From Dama dama (taxonomy: Eukaryota > Chordata > Mammalia > Artiodactyla > Cervidae): a stretch of 64,000 nt of DNA. The DNA lies in the NCBI RefSeq assembly GCF_033118175.1, contig NC_083710.1:39773501-39837500 (forward strand), given 5' to 3'. Below the pieces are notes generated by a model. The model was given only the letters and a program-made list of their open reading frames with translations, did no database searches and had not been told where the DNA came from. Below are positions 12,901 to 27,900 of this stretch, piece by piece; positions within the stretch are counted from its first letter, which is position 1, and each line of letters opens with the position of its first letter. The position numbers were made by a program, and so were the translations under genes.

Positions 12901-15900
12901 AAAATCTTTTTAAAAAAGGATGTCAGTACCCAAAGCAATTTATAATTCAAAGCTATCCCTATCAGAATCCCAATGATGTTTCATGTACAATAGAAACACT
13001 CATCCTAGAGACTTCCCTGGTGGTCCAGAGTTTATGAATCCATCTGCTAATGCAGGGGACATGGATTTGATCCCTGATTTTGGGAAGATTTCACATGCTG
13101 TGGAAAAACTAAGCCTGTGTGCCACAACTACTGAGCCCGTGTGCTGTGACTATTGAAGTTCACATACCCTAGAGCCTATGATCTACAACAAGAGAAGCCG
13201 CCACAACACAAGAAGCCCTCACACCGAAAATAGAGAGTAGCCCCCACTTGCTGCAACTAGAGAAAAGCTCACACACAGCAGTGAAGGTCCAGTACAGTCA
13301 TAAAAAAATAAGTACAATTTTTAAAAAGAGAAAAACTCATCCTAAAAGTCACGTGAGATCTCAAGGGACCCCAAAGTTCAAAAACAACTTTGAAAAAGAA
13401 CAAAGTTGGACAGCTCACACATTCTCATTTCAAAACTTGCTACAAAGCCACAGTAAATTAAAGTGTGCCACTCAGCAATCAGATGAGAAACAAAAGGTAC
13501 CCAACTTGGAAGGGAGAAGTTAAAATTGTCACTATATGCAAATAACATGATCCTATTGAAGACCCTAAGGACACCACACACACAAACTGTTCAAAAATAA
13601 ATGAACTCAGCAAAACAGTAGGACACAAGATTAACATTCAGAAATCAGTTTCATTTCTTTATACTAACAATGAAATATCAGAAAGGGAATGTAAAAACAC
13701 AATACCTTTTAAAGTTGCACCAAAAAAATTCAGCTATCAAGAAACTTGACCAAGGAAGAGAAAGACTTAATATGCTGAGAACTATAAAATATTAATAAAG
13801 GAAATTAAAGAGGATTCAAAGAAATGGAAAGATAATACCACGCTCTTGGACTAGAAGAATATTGTTTAAAAGGCAACACTACCCAAAACAATCTATAGAT
13901 TGAATGCAATCACAATCAAATTACTCATGACAGTTTTCATAGAACTAGAACAATAATCCAAAATTTTCCATGGAACCTTAAAATACCCAGAACTGCAAAA
14001 GTAATCCTGAGGAAAAAAAAGAAAGAGGCATAACTCATCCAGATTTCAAACAATACTACAAAGCTCCAGTAATTAATGGAAGGACTGATGCTGAAGCTGA
14101 AACTCCAATACTTTGGCCACCTGATGCAAAGAGCTGACTCATTGGAAAAGACCCTGATGCTGGGAAAGATTGAAGGCAAGAGGAGGACGGGATGACAGAG
14201 AATGAGATGGTTGGATGGCATCACTGACTCAATGGACATGAGTTTGGGTAAACTCTGAGAGTTGGTGATGGACAGGGAGGCTTGGCATGCTGCAGGCCAT
14301 GGGGTCACAAAGAGTCAGATACAACTGAGTGACTGAACTTAACTGAACAGTAATCAAGGTTGTATGGTATTGGTAAAAAATCAGACATATGGATCAATGG
14401 AACAGAACAGAGAGCCCAGAAATATATACACATGCCGAGACAAGTGCTCAGGGCTGGTGCACTGGGAAGACCCAGAGGGATGGGATGGAGAGGGAGGCGG
14501 GAGGGGGGGGATGGGGAAGGGGAACACATGTAAATCCATGGCTGATTCATGGCAATGTATGGCAAAAACTGCTACAATATTGTAAAGTAATTAGCTTCCA
14601 ACTAATAAAAATAAATGGGAAAAAAAAAGAAATATATACACATGCCTACGATCAGGTGACAGGCTTTGAGTAAGTCCAGCTCAGTCCTGGCTCTACTCTT
14701 TTGTAGCCACGTGACCTCTGCAAGTTGCTTCAGCCCTTTGGTTAGAGTTCCCACTTCTAAATGAAGGTAATAGTATCTTCCTTATAAGACTGATGTAAAG
14801 ACTAATGAGTTAATTCACACAAAGCATTATGGCCCTCAGAATGCATTAATTCATACAGAACATGTACACAAAGAGATCAATAATGATGAACCTTAATGCT
14901 GGTAGCTATCTAAAACAAACCCATCAGTCATATATCCAAATAGACAATGGAATGCCTTTAACTGGAATCTATTTTAGTGTTCAAATTCAGAATATTACCT
15001 AGCAATAAATAAATCTTCATACATTATCAGATATGGGTGTTATTTTATTTTGATCTGCCAGTTCTATATGCTCTCCTGGTTTCTAGATTTCAGAAGGTAG
15101 CAAGAAATATTTACACATTAGGGATCCTTCATTTTCCTTCCCCTTCATATTTTCAGTAACTTGCAGGATGAAGATTTCCTTCAATTTACTATGAATCACA
15201 TGAGTTTCTTGTTTAAAGTTGCAGCTACGAAGTAACTTAAAATTTATGGAAGGCTGACAGCAGTTTGTTTGCTCTAGAATGCATACTGGGCACTCATTTA
15301 CATTACACATTTTACTTAATAGTTGAAAAAATACTTTGTCTCAAAAGACCATTATATACTTACCAACTGAAGATAGAAATCAGAAGGACTATTTATATGA
15401 CAAACCATAACTGAAACATCTGTCATTTCTTTAGGCAAAATAGGTAGAGGATAGTGTAAGGTCGTATTTTTTTCAGAACGACGTCTTGGTGTTTGAGATC
15501 TAAACCTAATTAAAAGCATAATAATTAAAAGCATAAGCAAGAGCCATTTTCCTAAGGTCTCTCTTCTCTCAGTGAATTGATATGAAGAAAAGACCTGCAC
15601 ATATACTGATTTATCTACCAAGAATATTTCCCCAATCTTTCTCTAATTTATAGTATTTCTTGGCATTATCTTTAATTATCAAATGAGGATAAATAAGAGG
15701 TCAAGTCTCAAAACTCAATAATTAACCTTTAAGTTTGTTGGAGCATTTTTCAGTTGGGCCTATATTTTGTACTCAAAAGTTTCTACTCTTTTGGTTGACT
15801 TGATACTCATGGTCTATGGCAGCACTCAAGGAAGGCCAGCTGAGGGGTTTCTGTGGCCCCTTCCAGCTACAATACCCTACTTAAGTTTTACAGAATGCAA

Positions 15901-18900
15901 TCTACTTGGGTGACTTCCAGACTCCTGTTATTGCTCAGGACAGAAAGTATCTTCCATTATCTCTGTGGTTACTTTTTATCTCTTTGTTCATCAGAGAAGA
16001 GAAAAAAAAAGTCTAAGTATCTGCTCTAGATTCATATATTAATATACAGTAGTGACCATGATCTTACTCCAAAGCTTAGAAAATTTAAATAGGGAACTGT
16101 TAAACACTAATTCTTGAAATCCTAATGGAGCTACTTATAAGGTTAACTAGAGTCTAAAAAAAAGTTCACTATCTTACAAGTAACTTCTATTTTGAGCTAC
16201 CTTAATGTGCCTATTTCCTTAAATCAAATGATCTGAATCCAATTTTCACACAACTGTACTTAGAAAATTCTGACAGAGATACCTTTAAATTCTCAGAATA
16301 TCTTATAGTGTGCTCCCTGATAGTCTAGTGCTTAGGATTGGGTGCTCCCTCTTAAAAGTATGTTATAGTTCACTTTAGACCGCATGTTTTTTAAAGGTAA
16401 AATCTGTTATTCCTATCTAGCTATAACCTTGAAGATATTTATGTTTTAATAAGTTACCTACCTTGCTAGTTCCATAAAAACTAATGCATCTCTAAGAGAC
16501 ACAGGCATATCACTGCTTATTTTATTTGTTGGTGGTTTCTGCAGATCTACAATAAGCACACCATCTTCCTCTTTAAAAACTTTCATTAAAACAGCCTTCT
16601 TATTTACCATTTTCAAAAACTCTATTTTAGCTTCTTCTCCCCAGCCTTCACTCTATGGAAAAAGTAAAATTTCAATGTGTTCAGTAATTCTAATTAGCTC
16701 TAAATGGTACAATATTGTAGATTTAGCTTTCTAACAGTAAATCTGAGCAAAGGCACTGAAACAACCATAGATATTTACAAGCAACTGGGCCCACAAACCC
16801 AAGGAGGACAGTCTTTATGTATGTACAATGTACAGATCATACTTGGATTTTATAAACGTGGTCTCAAGGTGACCATAAGCTGTTGCACTTCAGGACTTAG
16901 TTTTACTTGTGAATATTAATATGAAAATAATAAATAAAAATTTAAAGATAAAAGAAGTATTGACATACAAATTTTTCCCTTAAATGATGAGATCCAAAAG
17001 TAATTCTAAAAGTATAATGGAAGCCATGTAATACATTAGATATTTATAATCATCATCATATGCTTAGTTTCCATTACTAGCAATATACGAGGCACATGCT
17101 ACTTAAATAATAAGGAAAAATACTCACTCATTGAAAAAAACAACCAAAAAATTGTTTTCACTGACCTTTGAATCTTTAAGTACTCATACATTTCAGGGGT
17201 CAAAACCATATATTCCTTAAAAACAAAAAATTTTCTAAAGATTTTATGAACATAAAAAAGTGAAACCTACTCAGAATAGATAAGTGCAAAAAAAAAGTTT
17301 TATCCATTATAGGATAAAATTAAAGCCAAAACAATTTTGAGAAAAACATCAATGCTAATATTTTCATATGTTTCCTTTTATTTCTTTATTCATTTGTTCA
17401 TTCTTTCAAATATTTACTGAATGCCTACTGTGTGCTAGGTGGTTTGCTAAGTGCTGGAATACAAAGATGAACAAAGGCATAGATTCCTGCTTTGGGACTT
17501 TCTAATAATACAACTGTTTAACAAGTATTCTTACACACAATTTCTGTCTTCTAGGAGTTTAAGATCTTTCTGGGGAACAAATACTCATAAATAATACAAA
17601 AGCAGAATGCAATATAGTTAATAAGTAGTGAGCAAAGGGTCATGCAAATAGAGAAGAGATGTATAGAAACATATACCATACCACGTCAAATTTTTTTCTC
17701 TCTCCATATTTACTTGACTCTAAAATTTAGTGGTTTACTCAGATATTCACCCATCATTAAGTTCATATATACATATTCAGTATAATTTCCCATTAAGATC
17801 AATTTTGATTGTAGAAATGGAAGTTCAATTCCTTTTTCACTTGCACCAATAGTTTATTATGCAAAAGGTATTTAACAAGTGAACTGGTGCCATGAACCTA
17901 CATTCAATAATCTGAACCCCAAAGCGTAGTTAAAATTGCAGTATTTAGTGGGAATGCAAACAAGTACAGCCGCTATGGAAAACAGTGTGGAGATTTCTTA
18001 AAAAACTGGAAATAGAACTGCCATATGACCCAGCAATCCCACTTCTGGGCATACACACTGAGGAAACCAGATCTGAAAGAGACACGCGCACCCCAATGTT
18101 CATCACAGCACTGTTTATAATAGCCAGGACATGGAAGCAACCTAGATGCCCATCAGCAGATGAATGGATAAGGAAGCTGTGGTACATATACACCATGGAA
18201 TATTACTCAGCCATTAAAAAGAATTCATTTGAATCAGTCCTAATGAGATGGATGAAACTGGAGCCCCTTATACAGAGTGAAGTAAGCCAGAAAGATAAAG
18301 AACATTACAGCATACTAACACATATATATGGAATCTAGAAAGATGGTAACGATAACCCTATATGCAAAACAGAAAAAGAGACACAGAAATACAGAACAGA
18401 CTTTTGAACTCTGTGGGAGAAGGTGAGGGTGGGATGTTTTGAAAGAACAGCATGTATATTATCTATGGTGAAACAGATCACCAGCCCAGGTGGGATGCAT
18501 GAGACAAGTGCTCCGGCCTGGTGCACTGGGAAGGCCCAGAGGGATGGGGTGGAGAGGGAGGTGGGAGGGGGGATCGGGATGGGGAATACGTGTAAATCTA
18601 TGGCTGATTCATATCAATGTATGACAAAACCCACTGAAATGTTGTGAAGTAATTAGCCTCCAACTAATAAAAAAAAAATTGCAATATTTGGCCCCCAAAC
18701 AAGAAATAATTTAAGTCTCACTTACTGAATTCTGTGGAACAATGTCTTTCAATGAGCATGGATGTGCTAGTGGCTGGATATCTTTCAGCAGTTCTTCAAT
18801 ATATGGCTCAGACTTTCTCAGAACCAGACATAAGTCATTTAGTACAACATGCTGCTTAGCAATGTGCTCTGATCTCACATGAGTGTCACCAACCCTGGGA

Positions 18901-21900
18901 AGAATTCAAGCAACAGTTAATGAAAATAATGCTTCAAGCCCAAGCTTGCCTTAGCCCACAAAAGGTATGCATTTCTACACATTCTCTTTTTAAGTTAAAT
19001 CTTCTAAAAAGTTATATTCTGATTCATACTATCTCATTATATAGATTCAATCAATCTTTTAAAACCACAGACACTATTTCTATCTACAGAATACATCTCA
19101 ACAGACTTTATCTGGATTATCTTTCATATACCTAGTGAGTTTAAACTTAAAAGGCATAATGACACACCCAAACAGCAATATATTTGTTTATAAAGCTATG
19201 ACCATTTAATAAAATGTCCATGCAAGAGTTAATACTAGTTCTTACTACAAGAACATTTTCAATTTGCTTTATTTTGCTAGAAGACTAATGGAAACATTTC
19301 TGAACACCTAGAATGAGCTAGACACTATGCCACTTTAATATGCAATAATGAAATTAAAGAAATATGATTAAAAATTTTACTCAATCATCTGGCAACTAAC
19401 AATTTATTTAAAAGAAAGAAAATTTATGTGCTTCATTCTCTGCTTTAAAGCAATGTAGAAGACTATTTAAGTTTGAAACATCAAAAAGTTATTTTTCTAA
19501 GCTCCCCATCTAGTAGCACTGATAAAGTATAATACTTTGCTAATTTAGTAATGAATAAGACAAATTTCAGAGCAAAATAAAAAGTACATGTCTTGGAAGT
19601 GAAGAAGGATAACTTATTTCTACCTCTTCCTATTTTTCTTTATTCTTTAGTACTTCCCCAGCACAAGTGTTTCTAAGTAGGCAAGGAATATATAATACTT
19701 ATAAAGTAACATACCCTGCAACAATCAGCACTTCAGAATTTCCAAAATCTACCATGAAAATTTGTATTAGTGCAACTTCATGGACTGAGAATTTGGTTGG
19801 ACTACAAAGTTTCCTAATACTTTCACTTCCCATTGGAATTAATTCAGTAATAGTTCCTCGACACCACATTCCATTTTCAATACTGTTGATAAATATTCTT
19901 GCACCTACATAATGGAGACAAATGATTATCAATGTTTACAAAGAAAATATCTAATTACCTCTAATTTACAAACAAGTACATTAGATTTTATCACAAAAAA
20001 GTCTTAACTAACTTATTAACTGGTGATATAGTACTGAGTCAGTGCTATGAGAGGGATTAAAGGTAGTATATACAGAAACTTGTGACCTAGACAGGAAGGC
20101 AAAAACACAGAGTATCAAGCCAGCAGTTCTTTATTGAGGACCTGTGTTTTATGATAAAGATGAGTAAGACTGTCCTGCTCAAGAAAGGAGAGGAGACCAC
20201 ATCCCTCAGATCCAAGTGTGGTGCACCCCACTGCACGTCGGGACTGGGTTCCAGTGTGGAGAGCCCTTCGTCCTGGGACATGGGGCCTGGCTGGAAAGGT
20301 GGTCACCCCCTCGACCATCATGCATGGCACATTTGTGGGGAACCTAGTACTAAACCATTTGTAGACGACCTGCTTCTGGGTCAGGGTTTCCGACGTAGCA
20401 TATCAGCTCCCTTGCTGCAATCTACTGAAAGTCAGCCCTCAACACAAGGGTTTGTAAAAAAGACAGAAGAAAAAAAAAACAAAAAGAAATCTAATTGTTT
20501 CTTTAAAAAAAACAAAGGAGAGGAGACATGCAAAGTAAGTGACTATCAATCACTGTACTTATAACAGTAAAGATCATCCTTGTACATGTACACACACACA
20601 CATGTACAGATACAGACATACTGAAATCTATAAAATACTTAGGTAGCATAAAGGAAGATGCAATGACCTTCTCTTGGTAAAAGGGAAGTAAAAGTAAGGA
20701 AACCAAGAAAGACAGAGCGTGAAAGGCAAAAATTAAGAAATTAATACACAGTGGAGTTCAGAAAAGGGGAAAGTGAACCAAGGACCTAACAGCAGAAGAA
20801 GACCTTACGGAGGGATCAGATGAATTACAAATTAATAACCAGAAAAAAAAAATCAAGTTAGAATGAAGCTCGAATTTTTACTTTTACTATCTGCTCAGCA
20901 ATGTTCTCAGTAGTTTTTGTCTGAATTTGCCTTTTCCCCACAACAACCTCACAGTTATGCTGCTTCCAGCCCATAGGTAAGGAAACCAGGCAAAGAGAGG
21001 CTGCAAATCCAGCCCAAGCCACATGGCTACTTAGAAGAGGGAGGAAGAGAACCCAGGCAGTATTGGAGCCCATCCTCTTAACAACTGAGCTAACATCAGA
21101 GATGAATTTGGTAAGATTTGTTCACTTACCACATAGAGAGAGGCTGCAAAATCCCCTCTCCACATGCTAATAAGAACAGGTAGCTCAGGGGCACACAGGG
21201 TAACCTTTCAAGTTCTACCAAAACCTGTACTTGGCCTTGAGACTGTCATCAACCCTCCTCTTATGTTGATACATCATAAAACCAATATTCTTAGATTTAA
21301 ACTATATTCTATTAAACTATTCTTTGTTGAAATGGGTGAGATAAAAGCCTATTGAAGCCATTTGTTGTTCTTTATAATGAAAAGCTCAGGTAGAAAAAGG
21401 GAACAAGAGGATACTCAGCTAGAACACTGTATTACATTTCTTCCCTTAACACTAATTTCTCAAAAGATAAATGAGTATGTGAATTATGTGTATCTACCTT
21501 GAAATAATTAATTATCCTTGACAACTTAAAGAATGATATTTTGACTTTCTTAGAATATTTTCTGAAACTAAACTGAGCTCTTTTATATATATATTAGAGA
21601 GTTATTTGCAGTCATTAAAATTTTAACTATATTTAAATTTACTGCTACACTTCCCTCCTTAGACATTCATAATTTAAACACTGTTTTTTAACTTTAAAAA
21701 TTATTATTCATTTTATGAGAAGTATATGATGATTCTAATCTTCTGATATTCTGATAAGCTACGAAGATCAGCCCAGAGTTAGCAACACTTTTAAAGAACT
21801 ACTAATATAAAGTTGGGGCTTCCCTGATGGCTCAGTGGTAAAGAATCCACATGCCAATGCAAGAGAGGCAGGTTTGACCCCTCGGTCGGGAAGATCCCCT

Positions 21901-24900
21901 AAGAGAAGAAAATGGCAACTCATTGCAGTATTCTTGCCTGGACAGAGGAGCCTTGAGGCTATAGTCCATCAGGCCTCAAAGAGTCAGGCACGACTTAGCG
22001 ACTAAACAACAACAGCAACAAATATAAAGCTGAACAGATAATATAGTACTTTTTGATATCAGTTATATACAGGCATTGAATGATATTAATAGAATGAGAA
22101 AACACTCTACTAATAAATTAAATCACAGCTTCATTACAGAGTATAATCATATTTAGTCAACAGTGTTATAAAGAAGATATTTGTAATGAAAGTCTGTACT
22201 GTATGTATTTAGTCACTCAGTCGTGTCCGACTCTTTGTGACCCCATGGACTGTAGCCCACCAGGCTCCTCTGCCCATGGGGATTCTCCAGGCAAGAATAT
22301 TGGATAAGGCTGTCATGCCCTCCTCCAGGGGATCTTCCCAACCCAGGAATCAAACCCAGGTCTCCTGCACTGCAGGCGGATTCCTTACCATCTGAGCCAC
22401 CAGGCAAGCCCCATGAATACTGGAGTGGGTAGCGTATCCCTTCTCCAAGGGATCTTCCTGACCTAGGAATCAAACCTGGTCTCCTGCATTACAGGCAGAT
22501 TCTTTACCAGCTGAGCTACCAATGAAAGCCTAATTTATGGCAAATTACACACAGAATTAAGATGCATTGATTAAATTTACCAGCTACCCTCTGTGTGGCA
22601 CTAGGAAATAGATGCACTGCCCTGCATCCATCTCATTCAGATGTTCAATGACATCTTCAACATCCATATGTGAATAGCAAGGGATGATATGCATGCTACA
22701 AGGAACACTTAGGGAAATACTTTTCTCTAGAGACAAGGGGACAAATTATTTAACCCATTATGGATTTTATAATTTTAAAAATCTCACCATACTCCATAAT
22801 GGAGTTTTTGTGTATATTTCACTCAACAGTCAATTTTATGTCCATCAACAGATGAATGGATAAAGATGTGGTACATATATACAATGGAACACTGCTCAGC
22901 CATAAAAAGATCAAAATAATGCTTTTTGCAGCAACATGGTCAGATTAGATTATCATCAAAGTGAAGTAAGTCAGACAAAGATAAATACCTCATGAGATAT
23001 ATAACTTATATGTGGAATCTAAAATATGATATAAATGAATTTTAGTGAAACAGAAACAGATTCACAGACCTAGAAAACAGATTTGTGACTACCAAGGAAG
23101 AGGGCGGCTGGGAGAGGGATGAAGTAGGAGTTTGAGGTTAGCAGATACAAACTATCACGTACAGAATGGATAAACAACAAGGTCCTAGTGGGAACACAGG
23201 CAATTATATTTAATATTTGGTGATAAACCATAATGGAAAAGAATATGAAAAAAAGACAGTAAGTTCCAAATTACTATGACTCCAATTAAACTTGGCAAAT
23301 GATATGTATTAAAAACATTTGAATTGAAAAAAAGAAAAGAAAAAAAAAAAACATTTGAATTATGTATACTGTATACCATAATAATATTACTACCATGATA
23401 CCTCTGAGCAAAAAAGTTTAATATTTAACTAATTTACCTAAATAAAATTTAGCTTATGTTAAATAATTCCCAAAGCTTTATACCTGCTCAATCTGTATTA
23501 TAAAAAGTCTACATGAGTTGCCAAGTATTTAACTAAGCTTTATATTTTAACTTGGAATAATATTTCATTACCTAGCTCCAAAACATCTGAAGGATCAAGG
23601 TGTAAATTCTTACTGCAAAACTGATTCACCTTCCTTTCCAATACTGTTGCATCTTTTATTTGTGAATACTTCCGAATATAGAAGTGGCAAGGATGTATTA
23701 CATGGCTTACAAAAACTAGCTCTGGAGAACCTGGATGAGAATTTTCAAATCACATTAATAAACCAAAAGTTAGGAAAGAATTCACAAAATTTGAATGCAG
23801 TATCTTCTAAAAGAATGTGTCCTGTAGCACTGCAAACTCTAGAATACTTAGGCCTCATAAAAGAGTAACCCAAATCCCAAATAGTAACCAAACATAAATA
23901 AATTCCACTTTCACAATGATTTCTTTAGCAACCTGAACTGTGAACATTTGCAAAATATGTTAAATAAGTGGAATTGAAGTTCACATATGTACCTGAGTTA
24001 GTTAGGTACCAGAGTCAGAGTACATGCTATAACTATACTGCATTACAAAAAACTTCAGAATTTATTCATAAACATAATTAGAGCTCAGAACCCCAATGAC
24101 AATGATGTTTCTAGTATTGCTACAAAAATCCTGTATAAACTACACTAAACTGAAGGAACCAATAATTAGCTCATGGCTGCTTTGACTCCTAGATCTTACC
24201 AGGCTAGAGAGGTATGAAAAAGTGTCTGGGAAAACCAACATAGTGAGCAGCATTTAGAGGGAGATGTGTATATTTTGGTGGAAGTAAGGATGGAGTAGAA
24301 TAAAAAAGACAAGTAGAAACTTTTTTCCTATAGTAGTAATAAAGCCAAGTGTTTTTACTGATATGAAAAAATCTCCAGAGTATGATGTTAAGGAAGGAAT
24401 TAAGGGACTTTCCTGGCAGTCCAGTGGTTAAGACTCCACGCTTCCATTGCCAGGGGCACAGGTTTTATCCCTTGTCAGGGAACTAAGATCCCACATGTTG
24501 CATGGCATGGCCAAAAACAGAAAAAGAAAAAAGAAAGAAAAAAGAGAAAGGAAGGGAAAGAACACAGCAGTGTGTATGGCAAGCTATGTTTTATGTGCAA
24601 AAATAAAAACTAAGAGTCAGAAAAATAATACATGTGTATTTGTTCAAACAGGCATAAAGAAACTCTAGAAAGGAGGAATAGACTAAATGGAATGGGAGTA
24701 GATTAGGGGAAAAGGGTCAGAGGGTATTTAATAGATTTAATTTTTAAACAATGCAGATGTTCTAATAAATCTAGTAAAAGTTATTAGGAGGAACTGAAGT
24801 ATAGATACAAGATAAAAAACTGAACAAATAGGTCATTTTACCTATCCACTACAGATCATGAAGAATAACACCCATACTGAGGATGAGGTAAAGCAATATG

Positions 24901-27900
24901 TATGTGTTACGGGGGAGACAGCTGAAGGAAGTGTTATAAATTTCAGAAATGTTTTTGCCAATAACAGCCAGGATTTTTAACATTAAAAAAGAAGTTCTGG
25001 GAATTTCTTTGGCAGTCCAAGTGGTTAGGACTTAAGAGCTCTCACTGCCATAGGCCTGGGTTCAATTCCTGGTGGAGAAGCTAAGATCTCACAAGCCATG
25101 CAGCACAGCAAAAAAAAAAAAAAAAAAAAGAAAAGTTTTAGTTATTAATAAAATTCATTTTACTCACTGTTTCACTCTCTGTAAGTTACTTATATAACTT
25201 TATACTTTATATAAATTTATATATAACATAATATTTTTTATATACATCAAACTCTGCTACATCAAGTTCAGAGTTGTTAAAGTACCTGTTTTTGATCCAA
25301 AAGAAACAGATGACTTTTTCTGAAGAGGCTTTTTTAGATATCTAGTTGTCTCAACAAAATAATCTGTGAAGCATGCTTCATCAAAATAGGAAATAAAGGC
25401 AACTGTGTTAGTTTTATTATGTTGATAATGGCATACTTAACACACTGTATAAGCAGCTGTACTTGAATTTGGCAAAATACTGGATTGGTTTAGACCCTTA
25501 TGTATCAGGATTACTGAGATAACCAATGATAATAATAATATAGCGGAAAAAACAGCTTGTCTTTTTTTTGTATCATTCTGGGAAGTCAACCAATGGAACA
25601 GATTGGGAGTGGGGACAGAGGGGGTGGGAGGAGAAAACCAAAGCTGATCTTGAAAGTGGTCCTAAAGCCGACTGACAGTGTAACTACACCCAGCAGTATC
25701 TCACTGACATTGATGGGGAGAAAACCAACACTAGAAATCTAATCAAACAATCATGATACATTTAAACGTTACCAAATAGATGCTTCTATATATTACCCAG
25801 GTCTCCCGCTTTACCGTCGGAGCCACTAGGAAAGACCAATATTCATGATAATTCATTTTTATAAAGGATTGCATTTCAGGACAAAAATTTAGGATATTCT
25901 GTTCTTAAATTTAAGGAAAAAGTCATCAGACTGCTTCTACTAACACCATTTACTTAACAGTATTTTCATCTTTTATAGAGGTTTGTATGTGGAATGCTAA
26001 AAAGTCAAATACACTACCTAAATCAAATATTAGAGTTTAGCTATATTATTGCATTAAAAATAAAAACTATCCTAACTTTGGAAAATGTGAAAGGAGTGGC
26101 ATGCGATCATCTTTACTCATAATGAGATGTAAGATAATAAACATATGTTTGTTAAGGTCAGGGACAAACAGGTATTAATTTTGTTTCAAATTCCAGACAT
26201 GACTTACTGTTTCCCTGTTTTTGTATTTTTACTCACTTTCCAGGTTTTCTTCAATAATTTCTTCAATGATCACATCAGGGCTAGATCCCACCTGAGGTAG
26301 AGCAGCAATGGTTTTAGGAAGTGTTGCTGCAACAACCTCTCTCTGTGGCTGCAAGTCAGCTTCCAAACGCATGTCTTTGGTTTCCCATTGTGAAGAAGTC
26401 AGTGGGGCTTCATTACTTAGGACAGAAATATCAACCTTTTTCTTTTCTAGTGATAGGTATGTACCACCATAAGAAAATTCCTTTTTACAATTGTATTTCT
26501 TTTGACCATTCTTTTCCATTTCACTTTCTTGAGGATCACATCTGTTTAAAAATACAGAGGCTACTTTAAATCATAATTTTTTAGATCTACTTTAAAACCA
26601 TTTCCTTTCCACATGACAGTACTATGACACATACAAAGAGTTAAAGTTGTACAGGTGTCCCATGGGTATTTTTAAAAACAGCAACATTGAAATAATTTAT
26701 GTACTATAAAATCCGGTAATTTCTACTAGAGTTGTATAACCATCACTATAACTTCATTTTACAACATTTCATTATCCCAAAAGAAACTTCTGCCCATGGA
26801 AGTCCACAAGCTTTAAAAGGTCAACAACAGAAAATCAATGAGAAGTTGAAGAAAGAACTTGCCACAGTCATGTCACAACTATCTGATCCTAAAAGAACAG
26901 TGGATACGGTTTTCAATTTTAATTGTTTAAACTTTGATTTGGCTCTGGTGTTTGATTTTAAACTATGCTAAGATTATTTCTCTCAATTCACTAGCTTGAA
27001 AATAAAGTGTATGAAGCACTGTGAGGTACAATCCTGAGACAATTTCTAGAAACCTACATCGAGGGTTAAAATGATGATTAGTCTGAATCCTTTGGGTATG
27101 ATTATTCAACAGCCACTAACCTGCAACTGATTATTCACTTCACTCCATATTTTTCTATCTTCACAAATCCACACAGATAAAATCTATCAAATCTACAAAT
27201 ACAAAATTCTATCAAAGAAATGAGATTGAGTCTCAGAAGCCTCTATCCTAGTTAACCCATGAAAGTTTTAGCTTCTTCACAGATCCCCATATAAGAAGCC
27301 AAATGAAATCAGAAATAAGAACCTACAAAGCCAAATGAATTCAGCAGACCTATTTTGTCTCTTAATATATGTTGACTAAAGGTCCAAACACCTCCTAAGT
27401 ACACATATACATACACAACTTTGTAATCTAAAACATTTCTTTTTATACAACTCTTATCTGACCTTACTGAGACATTTAACATTGTCAACCAACTCTTGCC
27501 TCAGAAACCTCTCCTACTCTGACTTCTAGAGTATTGCTCTCTCTTGCTCCCTCTTCATTTCCTTTGGTTTGCAGGTTACTCTTTCCCTGTCTTGAAATTT
27601 AATATTTTTCTAGGGTGCTGTCCTTGACCCACTTCAATATCTGTTTTCACTATGCAAACCCATTCTTTAATTACCACCTGTCATCAGTAGAGGCAGGCTA
27701 CAGTGATACTTTTCCGAAAATCTAGGGAGAAATTTAAAAGACTTCTGAGTTAAACTTAAAACCATGGCAAGATCAGTACAGACACTTAAAGATAATACCT
27801 TTTGGTATTAAAAATACTTGACAGTAACCATATTCAAGTTATGAAAACATCTAGAAGAATGTACTGACTGGAAAGGATGATCATCCATGAAAGTGCAGAA

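Noticed and set aside
20151..20564. 137-codon plus-strand frame
   Set aside because: It is the translation of the 28S rRNA pseudogene and its A-rich tail.
26732..26971. 79-codon plus-strand frame followed by AATAAAG, looking like an mRNA end
   Set aside because: I could not match it to a known protein, and there is no poly(A) tract or target duplication.
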